From: Pseudomonadota bacterium
GTDB taxonomy: Bacteria > Pseudomonadota > Alphaproteobacteria > Caulobacterales > Caulobacteraceae
Direction: 5' to 3'
DNA length: 61,913 nt
Assembly: GCA_021808285.1 (NCBI GenBank)
Contig: JAKBBV010000011.1
Span: 1 to 61,913 of the forward strand
The notes under the pieces were generated by a model. That model was not told the DNA's origin, searched no databases, and worked only from the letters and a program-made list of their open reading frames with translations. Positions 1-7,173 of this stretch are shown in pieces. A program made the translations under genes and the position numbers. Position 1 is the first letter of the stretch, and every line of letters starts with the position of its first letter.

Positions 1-2
1 TG

Positions 3-1835
3 GGCTATGCGCCTCAGATGGGCGCCGGCGCCTACAGCCCCTATGTGGGGGCGGTTCTGGATATCGCCCGGCTGCTCGACTCCCTGGGCGTGGCCAAGTT
101 TCAGTACATTCCCGCTCTTGCCGCCCCGGATGGGGCGAGGCTGCAATTGCGGCTCAATACCGCCCCGTCGTTCGGCGCTGTGAAATCGGTCCTGGTCGCC
201 GCCTTGCCTCCGGTGGGAGAGGCCGCGCCGCCGCCGCTTCGTGCGTCTGATCCCGACGGCGCCGCCTGCCTTGAAGCCCCGGACTCGGTGCTGAAGGTGG
301 AGGGCGCCCCGCTGGTCTTCTCCACCGGATTCGCGACCGATCTGAAACTCCGCCTGAAGAGCTTGGGCGGTGAGAGTTTCGATGTCCCTGTTCAGCCGGA
401 CGCCGAGCGCGGCGGCCTCGTCGCCGACACGGCCTCCCTCACCCCGGGAGATTTCCCGCCGGAGCTTCGGGCCACGCTGGTGGGGGTATGGGGAACCCTG
501 CCCTTCACGGGCCCGTCCTTCCGCTTTCAGAACGCCGGACAAGACCACTGGCGAGTCCTTGACGAGGACCGCACCGAACTCGTGAGCGGGCGCAACGGCC
601 GGATCCGACTGACCGGCGGCGAAAGCGGCTGCGTGAGAGCGGTCTCCCTCGAAGCGGCGAGCCTCCCCCCCCGGTCCCTTGTGTTCCATTCTGTCGCCCC
701 GACAACGATCAGCGTCGAGACCCCCCTCAAGGATCTGCCGCCCGGCGAGGCGACGCTCGATGTGTCGTCTTGGGGCGGCGGCGCGCCCGCGTCCGCGCCG
801 ATCACCATCCTGGCCCAGGCCACGCGCATCGATCGGATCCAGCTGCATGCCGGCGACCACACCGCCCTGCTCCTGGGCGCCGGGCTCGGCGGCGTCCGCG
901 CGGTCAGTCTGGCCGGCCAGCGCTGGGGCGCCGCGGCGCCACAGGGCGATACGGCCAATGACAGGCTGGTCCTGACCGCACCGTCGGATCGGGTCGCGGA
1001 GTGGTCCGCCGGACGTCGTCTGATCGCCAACATCACTCTGGATGACGGCTCCATCCAAGCCCTCCCCGTCGTGGTGCTCCCGGCGCGACCTCAGTTCAGC
1101 CTTCTCGCCCGCAGCCTCAAGCCCGCGCCGTCCATTCCAGGAGATCTGCCCATCGCCTTGACCTCCCAGACCGATATTCCAAGCGGCCAGACGCTCAATT
1201 TTTCGCTCGAAGTCGCGGCGGGCCAGAGCCTCGCCCCCGACGCCCGGCTAGAGGTCGCCACCGAGGATGGCGCCTTTTCCACCGTCCTGACGCCCGGCGC
1301 CGGCCTGGCCCGGGTCGATTCCCATGTCGCCGTGGCCGCGCTGGATACCGCCAAGGCCTTTGGCGGGGCCGCCTTCGGTCCCCTGCGCGTGAGGCTCTCC
1401 GAGAATGGCGGCGAGAGCGACTGGCGCCCCCTGGGCAACCTCGTCCGCCTGCCCCGGATCAGCTCGGTCAAGTGCGGAGCGCCAGACGGCGCCCCCTGCC
1501 TGCTGGATGGCGACGATCTCTTTCTCATCGCCGCTATCGGAGCCCGGCCCGACCTCGAGGGCGCCATCGCGGCGCCGGACGGGTTTCCTGGGGACGCACT
1601 CCCCGCCCCTGAGCCCCGGGCCGGACGCCTGTACCTGAAGCTCAGAGACGACCCCTCGGCGCCGGCCGCGGTGGAGGTCGGCGTCCGTCATCACGGCGCG
1701 TCCCACAGGGCGGCCGCGCACGGCGCGGCCACGCCGCCGCCCGCTTCTGCACCGGGCCCCGTCGCGGCGTCTTCAGCTCCGGCTGCGGCGCCGACTCCGG
1801 CGCCGACTCCGGCGACGGTTGCGCCTAAACGATGA
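3..1835 (+). CDS. Large hypothetical protein, N-terminus beyond the window
   Basis: The reading frame is open from base 3 with no stop before the first visible methionine at 18, so the gene most likely starts upstream and about 611 residues are visible. I do not recognise the family. The visible part is rich in beta-strand-like stretches separated by Gly/Pro/Asp turns, as in tandem Ig-like folds, and has no obvious transmembrane segment. The last 45 or so residues are a low-complexity Pro/Ala/Thr tail (PAAAPTPAPTPATVAPKR), typical of exported or surface proteins, but without the N-terminus I cannot see a signal peptide. It converges on the GNAT gene, overlapping it by 11 bp at the 3' end. Function unknown; the existence of the gene is supported by its length and codon bias. 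Confidence 0.75.
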   Translation, partial: GYAPQMGAGAYSPYVGAVLDIARLLDSLGVAKFQYIPALAAPDGARLQLRLNTAPSFGAVKSVLVAALPPVGEAAPPPLRASDPDGAACLEAPDSVLKVEGAPLVFSTGFATDLKLRLKSLGGESFDVPVQPDAERGGLVADTASLTPGDFPPELRATLVGVWGTLPFTGPSFRFQNAGQDHWRVLDEDRTELVSGRNGRIRLTGGESGCVRAVSLEAASLPPRSLVFHSVAPTTISVETPLKDLPPGEATLDVSSWGGGAPASAPITILAQATRIDRIQLHAGDHTALLLGAGLGGVRAVSLAGQRWGAAAPQGDTANDRLVLTAPSDRVAEWSAGRRLIANITLDDGSIQALPVVVLPARPQFSLLARSLKPAPSIPGDLPIALTSQTDIPSGQTLNFSLEVAAGQSLAPDARLEVATEDGAFSTVLTPGAGLARVDSHVAVAALDTAKAFGGAAFGPLRVRLSENGGESDWRPLGNLVRLPRISSVKCGAPDGAPCLLDGDDLFLIAAIGARPDLEGAIAAPDGFPGDALPAPEPRAGRLYLKLRDDPSAPAAVEVGVRHHGASHRAAAHGAATPPPASAPGPVAASSAPAAAPTPAPTPATVAPKR

Positions 1836-2115
1836 GGGCCGAAAAGGCGGGATGACGACGCAGCCAGGCCAGCGCATAGCCGCAGATCGGCTGCAACCGC
1901 TCGCCCCTCGCCTCCGCCCATTGCGCGAGCGAGGTCATGAAAGCACCCGCGGCGCCCGAGCCGCGCAGCTCCGGCGGGGCCTCAACATGGTCGATGATCA
2001 GCCGGCCGGGGGCCCTGCGACAGCGAGCGAAGACGAACTTCCCGTCGAACTCCATCTCCAGGCGACCCGAGCTCGCCAGGCGATCCAGGAGGGGACCTGG
2101 GGCCGGGGACGCCAT
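1825..2115 (-). CDS. Small GNAT-fold N-acetyltransferase (Yjdj/PF14542-type)
   Basis: This 96-residue protein has the layout of the single-domain GCN5-related acetyltransferase-like family: an FDGKFVFARCRR strand pair, then the acetyl-CoA loop region EAPPELRGSGAAGAF, an amphipathic helix and the terminal ICGYALAWLRRHPAF motif. Members are about 90-100 residues, so it is full length. Substrates in this family are generally unknown. The start ATG at 2115 lies one base past the stop of the thiolase gene, so it is almost certainly translated from the thiolase mRNA. Its 3' end overlaps the convergent unknown gene by 11 bp. Confidence 0.8.
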   Translation of the reverse strand: MASPAPGPLLDRLASSGRLEMEFDGKFVFARCRRAPGRLIIDHVEAPPELRGSGAAGAFMTSLAQWAEARGERLQPICGYALAWLRRHPAFSALIV

Positions 2116-2116
2116 C

Positions 2117-3301
2117 TCAAAGTCGCTCCACCGCCATGGCCACGGCCTCGCCGCCGCCGATGCACAGCGAGGCCACGCCGCGACGGACATTGCGCGCCTC
2201 CAGCGCACTGAGCAGGGTCGCCATGATCCGGGCCCCGGAGGCGCCGATGGGATGGCCAAGGGCGCAGGCGCCGCCATTCACGTTCAGAGTTTCGTGCGCG
2301 ATGTCGAGCTCGCGCATGGCGATCATGGCCACCACGGCGAACGCCTCGTTCACCTCCCAGAGGTCCACGTCCGCCGCACTCCAGCCCGCGGCGGCGAGCG
2401 CCTTGCGCATGGCGGGAACCGGCGCCGTGGTGAACAGGGCCGGCTCGTGCGCATGCCCCGCGCACCCCGCGACCCGGGCCACAGGATCGAGACCCATTGC
2501 ATCGGCCGTCGAGGCGCGCATCATCACCAGCGCCGCGGCGCCGTCGGAGATTGAGGACGCGTTGGCGGCGGTAATGGCCCCATCCTTGGCGAAGGCCGGC
2601 CTCAGGCTCGGAATCTTGGCGGGATCGGCGCTCATGGGTTGCTCGTCAGCGCTCACTGTCTGCACGCCCTTGCGCGTGCTCACCTCCACCGGGACGATTT
2701 CGCGGCCGAAGGCGCCGGTCTCGGTCGCCCGGCGGGCGCGCATCAGACTCTCGGTGGCGAAGGCGTCCATCTCCGCCCGGGTGAACTGGAAGGCGCGCGC
2801 GGTGTCCTCGGCGAAGGCGCCCATGAGCTTGCCGCCCTCATAGGCGTCCTCCAGGCCGTCCAGATACATGCTGTCGATGACTCGGTCGTGGCCGATCCGG
2901 GCGCCGCTGCGATGTTTGGCCAGCAGATAGGGGGCGTTGGTCATGCTCTCCATGCCGCCCGCGATCACGATCGTCGCCGAGCCCGCCGTCAGAGCGTCAT
3001 GGGCCAGGATTGCCGCCTGGAGGCCAGAGCCGCACATCTTGTTCACCGTCGTCGCCTGGACGCTCCGCGGCAGGCCCGCCCCCAGGGCCGCCTGGCGCGC
3101 GGGGGCCTGACCAAGCCCGGCGGGCAGCACACACCCCATCAAGATCTGGTCGACCCGCTCGCCGTCGATCCCGGCCCGGGCCGTCGCCGCCTTGACCGCA
3201 GCGGCCCCCAGCTCCGTCGCCGTGGCCGCCGCCAAGGCGCCCTGGAACCCCCCCATGGGGGTGCGGGCGTAATCGACGATCACCACCGGATCAGCGGTCA
3301 T
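2117..3301 (-). CDS. Acetyl-CoA C-acetyltransferase (thiolase)
   Basis: Thiolase of 394 residues, the usual length. It catalyses the reversible condensation of two acetyl-CoA, or thiolytic cleavage of 3-ketoacyl-CoA. The nucleophilic Cys90 sits in NKMCGSGLQAA, His350 in the ALGHPIGASGAR motif and the acid/base Cys380 in LCIGGGEA, so all three catalytic residues are present. An ATG start at 3301 is well placed. It is followed one base later by a small GNAT gene. Biosynthetic (PhaA/AtoB) and degradative roles cannot be told apart from sequence alone; no phaB or phaC is adjacent. Other acyl-CoA genes (MaoC hydratase, 3-hydroxyacyl-CoA dehydrogenase, ETF) lie 20-25 kb away in this window. Confidence 0.93.
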   Translation of the reverse strand: MTADPVVIVDYARTPMGGFQGALAAATATELGAAAVKAATARAGIDGERVDQILMGCVLPAGLGQAPARQAALGAGLPRSVQATTVNKMCGSGLQAAILAHDALTAGSATIVIAGGMESMTNAPYLLAKHRSGARIGHDRVIDSMYLDGLEDAYEGGKLMGAFAEDTARAFQFTRAEMDAFATESLMRARRATETGAFGREIVPVEVSTRKGVQTVSADEQPMSADPAKIPSLRPAFAKDGAITAANASSISDGAAALVMMRASTADAMGLDPVARVAGCAGHAHEPALFTTAPVPAMRKALAAAGWSAADVDLWEVNEAFAVVAMIAMRELDIAHETLNVNGGACALGHPIGASGARIMATLLSALEARNVRRGVASLCIGGGEAVAMAVERL

Positions 3302-3403
3302 GTTCCAACTCCTTCACTCCATTCCTCAGTCAATGCGACGGGGCGGGGGACGCCTTCACCTCCATCTGGTCCCTCAACCGGTCTGAGGCAATGTCGGACT
3401 CGC

Positions 3404-4174
3404 TCAGGGGCGGGGGGCCAGATGCAGCCAGGACATGAGTTTGGCCCGGCTCTCGGAGCAGAGCAGCCATCGATCGCTATCGTTCCAATGATCCGCCACG
3501 AGCGGAACCTGCGAGAGGTCGCGCGCGCCCGTGCGAATCTCGGTGACGTCAAAGATGGCGCGGGCCCGCTCCAGAAGCGCGGCATAGCGAGCTTGGCCGT
3601 CCGCGATCATGAAATCGTGAATCTCCACGATCACATGGGCGCGCGAGAGGCTGGTCAGGCAGGCCTGGTCCAGGACGTCGAATTCGGCCGTCTCGATATC
3701 GCACAGCACCACACTCTCAGAGGCCTCCACGCCCAGGGGCGCCAGCTCGCCGAAAAAGGCCGGGGTGGCCGCCCCCAGGATGTGGACGCGATCGGCGACG
3801 CCGCTGGCCTGGGCCAACTCGGCCAGGTGGATCCGGCTCTGCTCGACGATCTCGAAGCAGTAGGACCTGGCGAAGAGGCCCGAGGCGACCAGACCGACCC
3901 CGTAGAATCCGTCCGCCGCGCCAAGGTCGATCAGGGTCGAACGCTCCGTCGCCAGACGCGCGAGCAAGGCGCAGACCTCCTGTTCATAGAGGCCAAGAAG
4001 CTTCGCCGAGTTGTCCGACTCGCGCCATGTCGCCCGTTCGCCCAGGTGAAATCCCGCAAGGGGGCCGTGCTGAACCACACCCCCCGTGACTTCAAATAGC
4101 CGCCGGGCCAGATAGATTCGCCGAATCTCCACCGCCTGCCCGGAGATGTACTCGAAGAGATCCGCCGTCTCCAA
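3404..4174 (-). CDS. SAM-dependent methyltransferase-like protein
   Basis: A 256-residue protein with a class I methyltransferase core: motif I is TLIDLGAADGFYGVGLV, followed by a probable acidic residue after strand beta-2 (CFEIVEQSR), and a motif IV-like VVLCDIETAEFDVLD. The arrangement resembles FkbM-type methyltransferases, but the match is not strong enough to name a substrate. The start is a TTG at 4174: an AAGGAG sits about 6 bases upstream of it and within a few bases of the mnmA stop codon, and no better start is available. It is therefore expected to be cotranscribed with mnmA. The C-terminus carries conserved Trp residues (ADHWNDSDRWLLCS). Confidence 0.75.
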   Translation of the reverse strand: METADLFEYISGQAVEIRRIYLARRLFEVTGGVVQHGPLAGFHLGERATWRESDNSAKLLGLYEQEVCALLARLATERSTLIDLGAADGFYGVGLVASGLFARSYCFEIVEQSRIHLAELAQASGVADRVHILGAATPAFFGELAPLGVEASESVVLCDIETAEFDVLDQACLTSLSRAHVIVEIHDFMIADGQARYAALLERARAIFDVTEIRTGARDLSQVPLVADHWNDSDRWLLCSESRAKLMSWLHLAPRP

Positions 4175-4189
4175 TCCGCGCTCCTTGAT

Positions 4190-5395
4190 CTAAAGGTTCT
4201 GCGCCGAGGCGGCGATGAAGCCCCCGCCGAGAACCCGACTGGGCGCCTGGGCGTCATAGAGGACGCAGGCCTGACCAGGGGCGACGGCTTCCTCCGGCGT
4301 CTCGAACCGTACTTCGACCCCTCGTTCCGCGTCGAGGGCGAGGCGAGCCGGCGCCGGCTCCCGTGTGGAGCGCACGCGGGCGAGGACGGCCTTGCCGCCC
4401 CTCGCGGCATCTTCAAGGCTTGGCTCGTCGCCCAGCCAGTTGGTCTCCCTGAGAATGAGCTTCGGAACGAGCAAGGCCTCACGCGGCCCCACGATCACCC
4501 GTTGGGACTGCGCCTCCAGGCGCACCACGAACAAGGGGTCTCCGACCGCGACATTAAGGCCCCGCCTCTGCCCGACGGTGAACCGGCTCACGCCGTCATG
4601 CCGCCCCAGGACGCGGCCATCCAGATGCACGATCTCGCCGCCCGCCTCCGGCAGGGGGCGCAGACGATCGATCAGGGTCACATAACGACCCTCCGGGACG
4701 AAACAGATATCCTGACTGTCCGGCTTGTCCGCCGCCGTGAGGCCGAGCGCCGCCGCGGCGGCGCGGACATCGGTCTTTTCCAGCTCGCCCAGGGGGAAGC
4801 GCAGAAACGCCAACTGTTCGCGCGTGGTGGCGAACAGGAAATAGCTCTGATCGCGCGAGGCGTCGCGCGCCCGGTGAAGCTGAGGTCCCGCAGGCCCCTC
4901 CGTGCGCCGCACATAGTGGCCGGTCACCATGGCCTGTGCGCCGAGATCGCGGGCGACCTCCACCAGATCGTAAAACTTCACCGTCTGGTTGCAGCGGATG
5001 CAGGGTATCGGCGTCTCGCCCTTGAGATAGGACTGAGCGAAATCCTCGATCACTGCCTCGCGGAAGCGGCTTTCATAGTCGAGAACATAGTGGGGGATCC
5101 CCAGGCTCTGGGCGGATGCGCGCGCGTCGCTGATATCCTGGCCCGCACAGCAGGCGCCCTTGCGGGCCGCGGCGGCGCCATGGTCGTAAAGTTGCAGGGT
5201 CACCCCCACAATGTCGAAGCCAAGTCCGCAAAGCACCGCCGCCGCGACGGTGGAGTCCACGCCGCCCGACATCGCCGCCAGGATCCGTGTTCCCGCCTTC
5301 AGGCTCATGGACTCCGCCGCCGCCGACCAAGCGCGGGCAAGGACGGCGTCGCGGCCCCGGACCGGGGCCTCAGCATCGGCCAGACGAACGGACAT
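4190..5395 (-). CDS. mnmA: tRNA-specific 2-thiouridylase MnmA
   Basis: MnmA makes the 2-thio group of U34 in tRNA-Lys, -Glu and -Gln. The PP-loop SGGVDS lies near residues 43-48. The catalytic cysteine pair is visible: one in [14 protein letters not shown] and one in [12 protein letters not shown]. Further family blocks are [35 protein letters not shown] and [10 protein letters not shown] chose the ATG at 5395 (401 residues); an alternative start seven codons upstream (5416) is in frame. The protein has about 35 extra N-terminal residues compared with many homologues, which is common in alphaproteobacteria. A methyltransferase gene follows 15 bp downstream. Confidence 0.95.
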   Translation of the reverse strand: MSVRLADAEAPVRGRDAVLARAWSAAAESMSLKAGTRILAAMSGGVDSTVAAAVLCGLGFDIVGVTLQLYDHGAAAARKGACCAGQDISDARASAQSLGIPHYVLDYESRFREAVIEDFAQSYLKGETPIPCIRCNQTVKFYDLVEVARDLGAQAMVTGHYVRRTEGPAGPQLHRARDASRDQSYFLFATTREQLAFLRFPLGELEKTDVRAAAAALGLTAADKPDSQDICFVPEGRYVTLIDRLRPLPEAGGEIVHLDGRVLGRHDGVSRFTVGQRRGLNVAVGDPLFVVRLEAQSQRVIVGPREALLVPKLILRETNWLGDEPSLEDAARGGKAVLARVRSTREPAPARLALDAERGVEVRFETPEEAVAPGQACVLYDAQAPSRVLGGGFIAASAQNL

Positions 5396-5532
5396 TATCA
5401 CTCCACCTGCCGCCAACCCTCATCGGGGGCGCGACTTGCCCTGACATCTAGGCGTCCAGGCCCCGCATGGCGAGGGGCGGCGCGCGGGAGACTTCGTCAG
5501 CCGGCCGTCAAAACGTCGCGGAAACGCTCGGA

Positions 5533-5742
5533 TCAGTCGTCCTCCGAGAGAACCTTGCTGATGTCCTCGCGATAGTGTTCGAACTGCGCTTTGCTCATAG
5601 GCGGATCGCGAGTTGTGAAAGTCCCGGCCCTGGGGTGGGGCCTCCACGCGTTTGCGTCAAAGTCCCAGACATGGGTGGGATGATAGGGCTGGTCGCCTTT
5701 GTAGAGCGCGCCGTCCTGTTCCATGTAGTAGGTTCTGGCCAT
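5533..5742 (-). CDS. Small hypothetical protein (69 aa)
   Basis: A 69-residue soluble protein, MARTYYMEQDGALYKGD at the N-terminus, rich in aromatic and His residues (HPTHVWDFDANAWRPHP), ending in an acidic helix (DISKVLSEDD). I do not recognise a named domain. The reading frame is open a further 44 codons upstream, but the ATG at 5742 has the more protein-like composition after it. It is transcribed away from the DUF4282 gene, with about 130 bp between the two starts. Probably a real conserved small protein; function unknown. Confidence 0.6.
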   Translation of the reverse strand: MARTYYMEQDGALYKGDQPYHPTHVWDFDANAWRPHPRAGTFTTRDPPMSKAQFEHYREDISKVLSEDD

Positions 5743-5873
5743 GAATCGAACCCTAGGTCCGGGCGCGCGCCCTGGCAATGGAGCGACGTCCATGCCCCAC
5801 CGCGGTGGCTTGAGATTGCCCGGCGGGCCGCACGCTGGTAGCCGTGAGTCGCAAAAAGCGGGGTGCTTCGCCA

Positions 5874-6236
5874 ATGGCCAATGACGACATCAGCCGATCG
5901 CCCCGTCTCAATCGGGCCCGCGGCGGACTGTGGCGTTTCCTCAGCTTCGAACGCCTGATCACCGGGCCGGTGATCCACCTGGTCTATTGGGCGGGGCTCG
6001 CGGTGATCATCATCTTCGCCTTCGCCGTTGTCGGCGCCACGGTGGGCGTCGCCTGGCGGGAGGGCGGCTGGGCTTTCCTGCTGGCCGTTCCGGCGCTCAT
6101 CGGCGGCGCCCTGGTCATCGCCGTCGCCGGCCTTCTGTGGCGGGCCTTTTGCGAGTTCTACGTCGCCCTGTTCCGGATCAGCGACGATCTTTCCGCCCTG
6201 CGTCGCGCGGCGGAGGCCCCACCGAGGGGCCCCTGA
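5874..6236 (+). CDS. DUF4282-like small membrane protein
   Basis: About 120 residues. A hydrophilic N-terminus is followed by FLSFERLITGPVIHLVYW, which matches the start of DUF4282 proteins, then two transmembrane segments (roughly GLAVIIIFAFAVVGATVGVA and FLLAVPALIGGALVIAVAG) and a conserved membrane-proximal RAFCEFYVALFRISDDL. DUF4282 proteins are two-helix inner-membrane proteins without assigned function. A GTG at 5844 could add ten residues; I prefer the ATG at 5874. The gene ends 244 bp before ctrA, and the intervening DNA looks like the ctrA control region. Confidence 0.75.
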   Translation: MANDDISRSPRLNRARGGLWRFLSFERLITGPVIHLVYWAGLAVIIIFAFAVVGATVGVAWREGGWAFLLAVPALIGGALVIAVAGLLWRAFCEFYVALFRISDDLSALRRAAEAPPRGP

Positions 6237-6368
6237 CCCCCTGATCCGGCGCGCCCGCCCCCAGCGCGCCCGCCGGGACGCGCGACAGACTCCAGCGCGC
6301 CAGCACGCACGCGCGGACGCGCGACAGGGGCCGTAAGCTTCGGGCTTGGCGGATGGCGGCAAATCACC

Positions 6369-6410
6369 TTAACCGGTGACGTCTCGTTAACCATTTCAGT
6401 CTCTAGATTC
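6369..6410 (+). promoter_or_regulatory. Putative ctrA control region: TTAACC boxes and a GANTC site
   Basis: Two identical TTAACC hexamers start at 6369 and 6387, and a GATTC (GANTC, the CcrM methylation sequence) lies at 6406-6410. The second TTAACC could serve as a -35 element, with TCTAGATT at 6402-6409 as a degenerate Caulobacter-type -10 (GCTANAWC), and the GANTC overlaps this -10. CtrA is known to bind TTAA-N7-TTAA; here the boxes are separated by 14 bases, so they would be half-sites. Autoregulation by CtrA and hemimethylation control by CcrM are established for Caulobacter ctrA; applying them here is inference. Confidence 0.5.
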
Positions 6411-6480
6411 GCGGTGGGGCTGCTCTTCCTTCCGCGTCAGCCCTTACCTTGAAGTCGCGTCTTGATACGGGGAGTTATGG

Positions 6481-7173
6481 ATGCGCGTCCTGATGATCGA
6501 AGATGATACGATGGTCGCGCGTAGTGTTGAGCTCGCCCTCAAGGCGGAGGGTTTCCATGTTTATTTGACAAGCCTTGGGGAGGAAGGGGTCGATCTGGGA
6601 AAGATTTACGACTATGATCTGATCCTCCTTGATCTTAATCTTCCAGACATGCACGGACTTGACGTTCTGAGGTCGCTCAGAAACGCGAGGATCAGCACTC
6701 CTGTGATGATTCTCTCCGGGAATGCGGAAATCGAGACCAAGGTCAGAACGCTGGGCGGCGGCGCCGACGACTATATGATCAAGCCCTTCAACCGAGATGA
6801 ACTCGTGGCCCGCATTCACGCCGTGGTGCGACGCTCCAAGGGGCACAGCCAGTCGACGATCCGCACGGGTGAGATCGTGGTCAATCTGGACGGCAAGACC
6901 GTGGAGGTAAACGGCGTTCGCGTCCATCTGACGGGCAAGGAGTACCAGATGCTGGAGCTCCTTTCCCTGCGCAAGGGGACGACGCTGACCAAGGAAATGT
7001 TCCTCAACCACCTCTATGGCGGTATGGACGAGCCCGAGCTTAAGATCATCGACGTGTTCATCTGCAAGCTGCGCAAGAAGCTGAAGGCCGTGGCCAAGGA
7101 CCATCACATCGAAACCGTCTGGGGCCGTGGCTATATGCTCCAGGAACCGCGCGGAGAGAACCTCAACGCATGA
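6481..7173 (+). CDS. ctrA: Cell-cycle response regulator CtrA
   Basis: OmpR-family transcription factor of 230 residues. The receiver domain (1-120) has acidic residues Asp8/Asp9, phospho-acceptor Asp51 in [13 protein letters not shown], and Lys101 in DDYMIKPF. The winged-helix DNA-binding domain (about 125-225) contains the highly conserved CtrA blocks [36 protein letters not shown] and [10 protein letters not shown], so the DNA-binding surface should recognise the usual CtrA box. In Caulobacter CtrA blocks replication initiation and activates cell-cycle genes. The receiver half is more divergent than the DNA-binding half, and the C-terminus ends ...ENLNA rather than in the double alanine that targets Caulobacter CtrA to ClpXP. 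A GGGGAG lies a few bases before the ATG. The stop codon overlaps the start of the M28 peptidase gene. Confidence 0.93.
   Translation: MRVLMIEDDTMVARSVELALKAEGFHVYLTSLGEEGVDLGKIYDYDLILLDLNLPDMHGLDVLRSLRNARISTPVMILSGNAEIETKVRTLGGGADDYMIKPFNRDELVARIHAVVRRSKGHSQSTIRTGEIVVNLDGKTVEVNGVRVHLTGKEYQMLELLSLRKGTTLTKEMFLNHLYGGMDEPELKIIDVFICKLRKKLKAVAKDHHIETVWGRGYMLQEPRGENLNA

Noticed and set aside
2639-4099. Long plus-strand open frame over the thiolase and methyltransferase genes
   Set aside because: Antisense to well-supported genes; high G+C DNA commonly keeps such frames open, and its composition is not protein-like.
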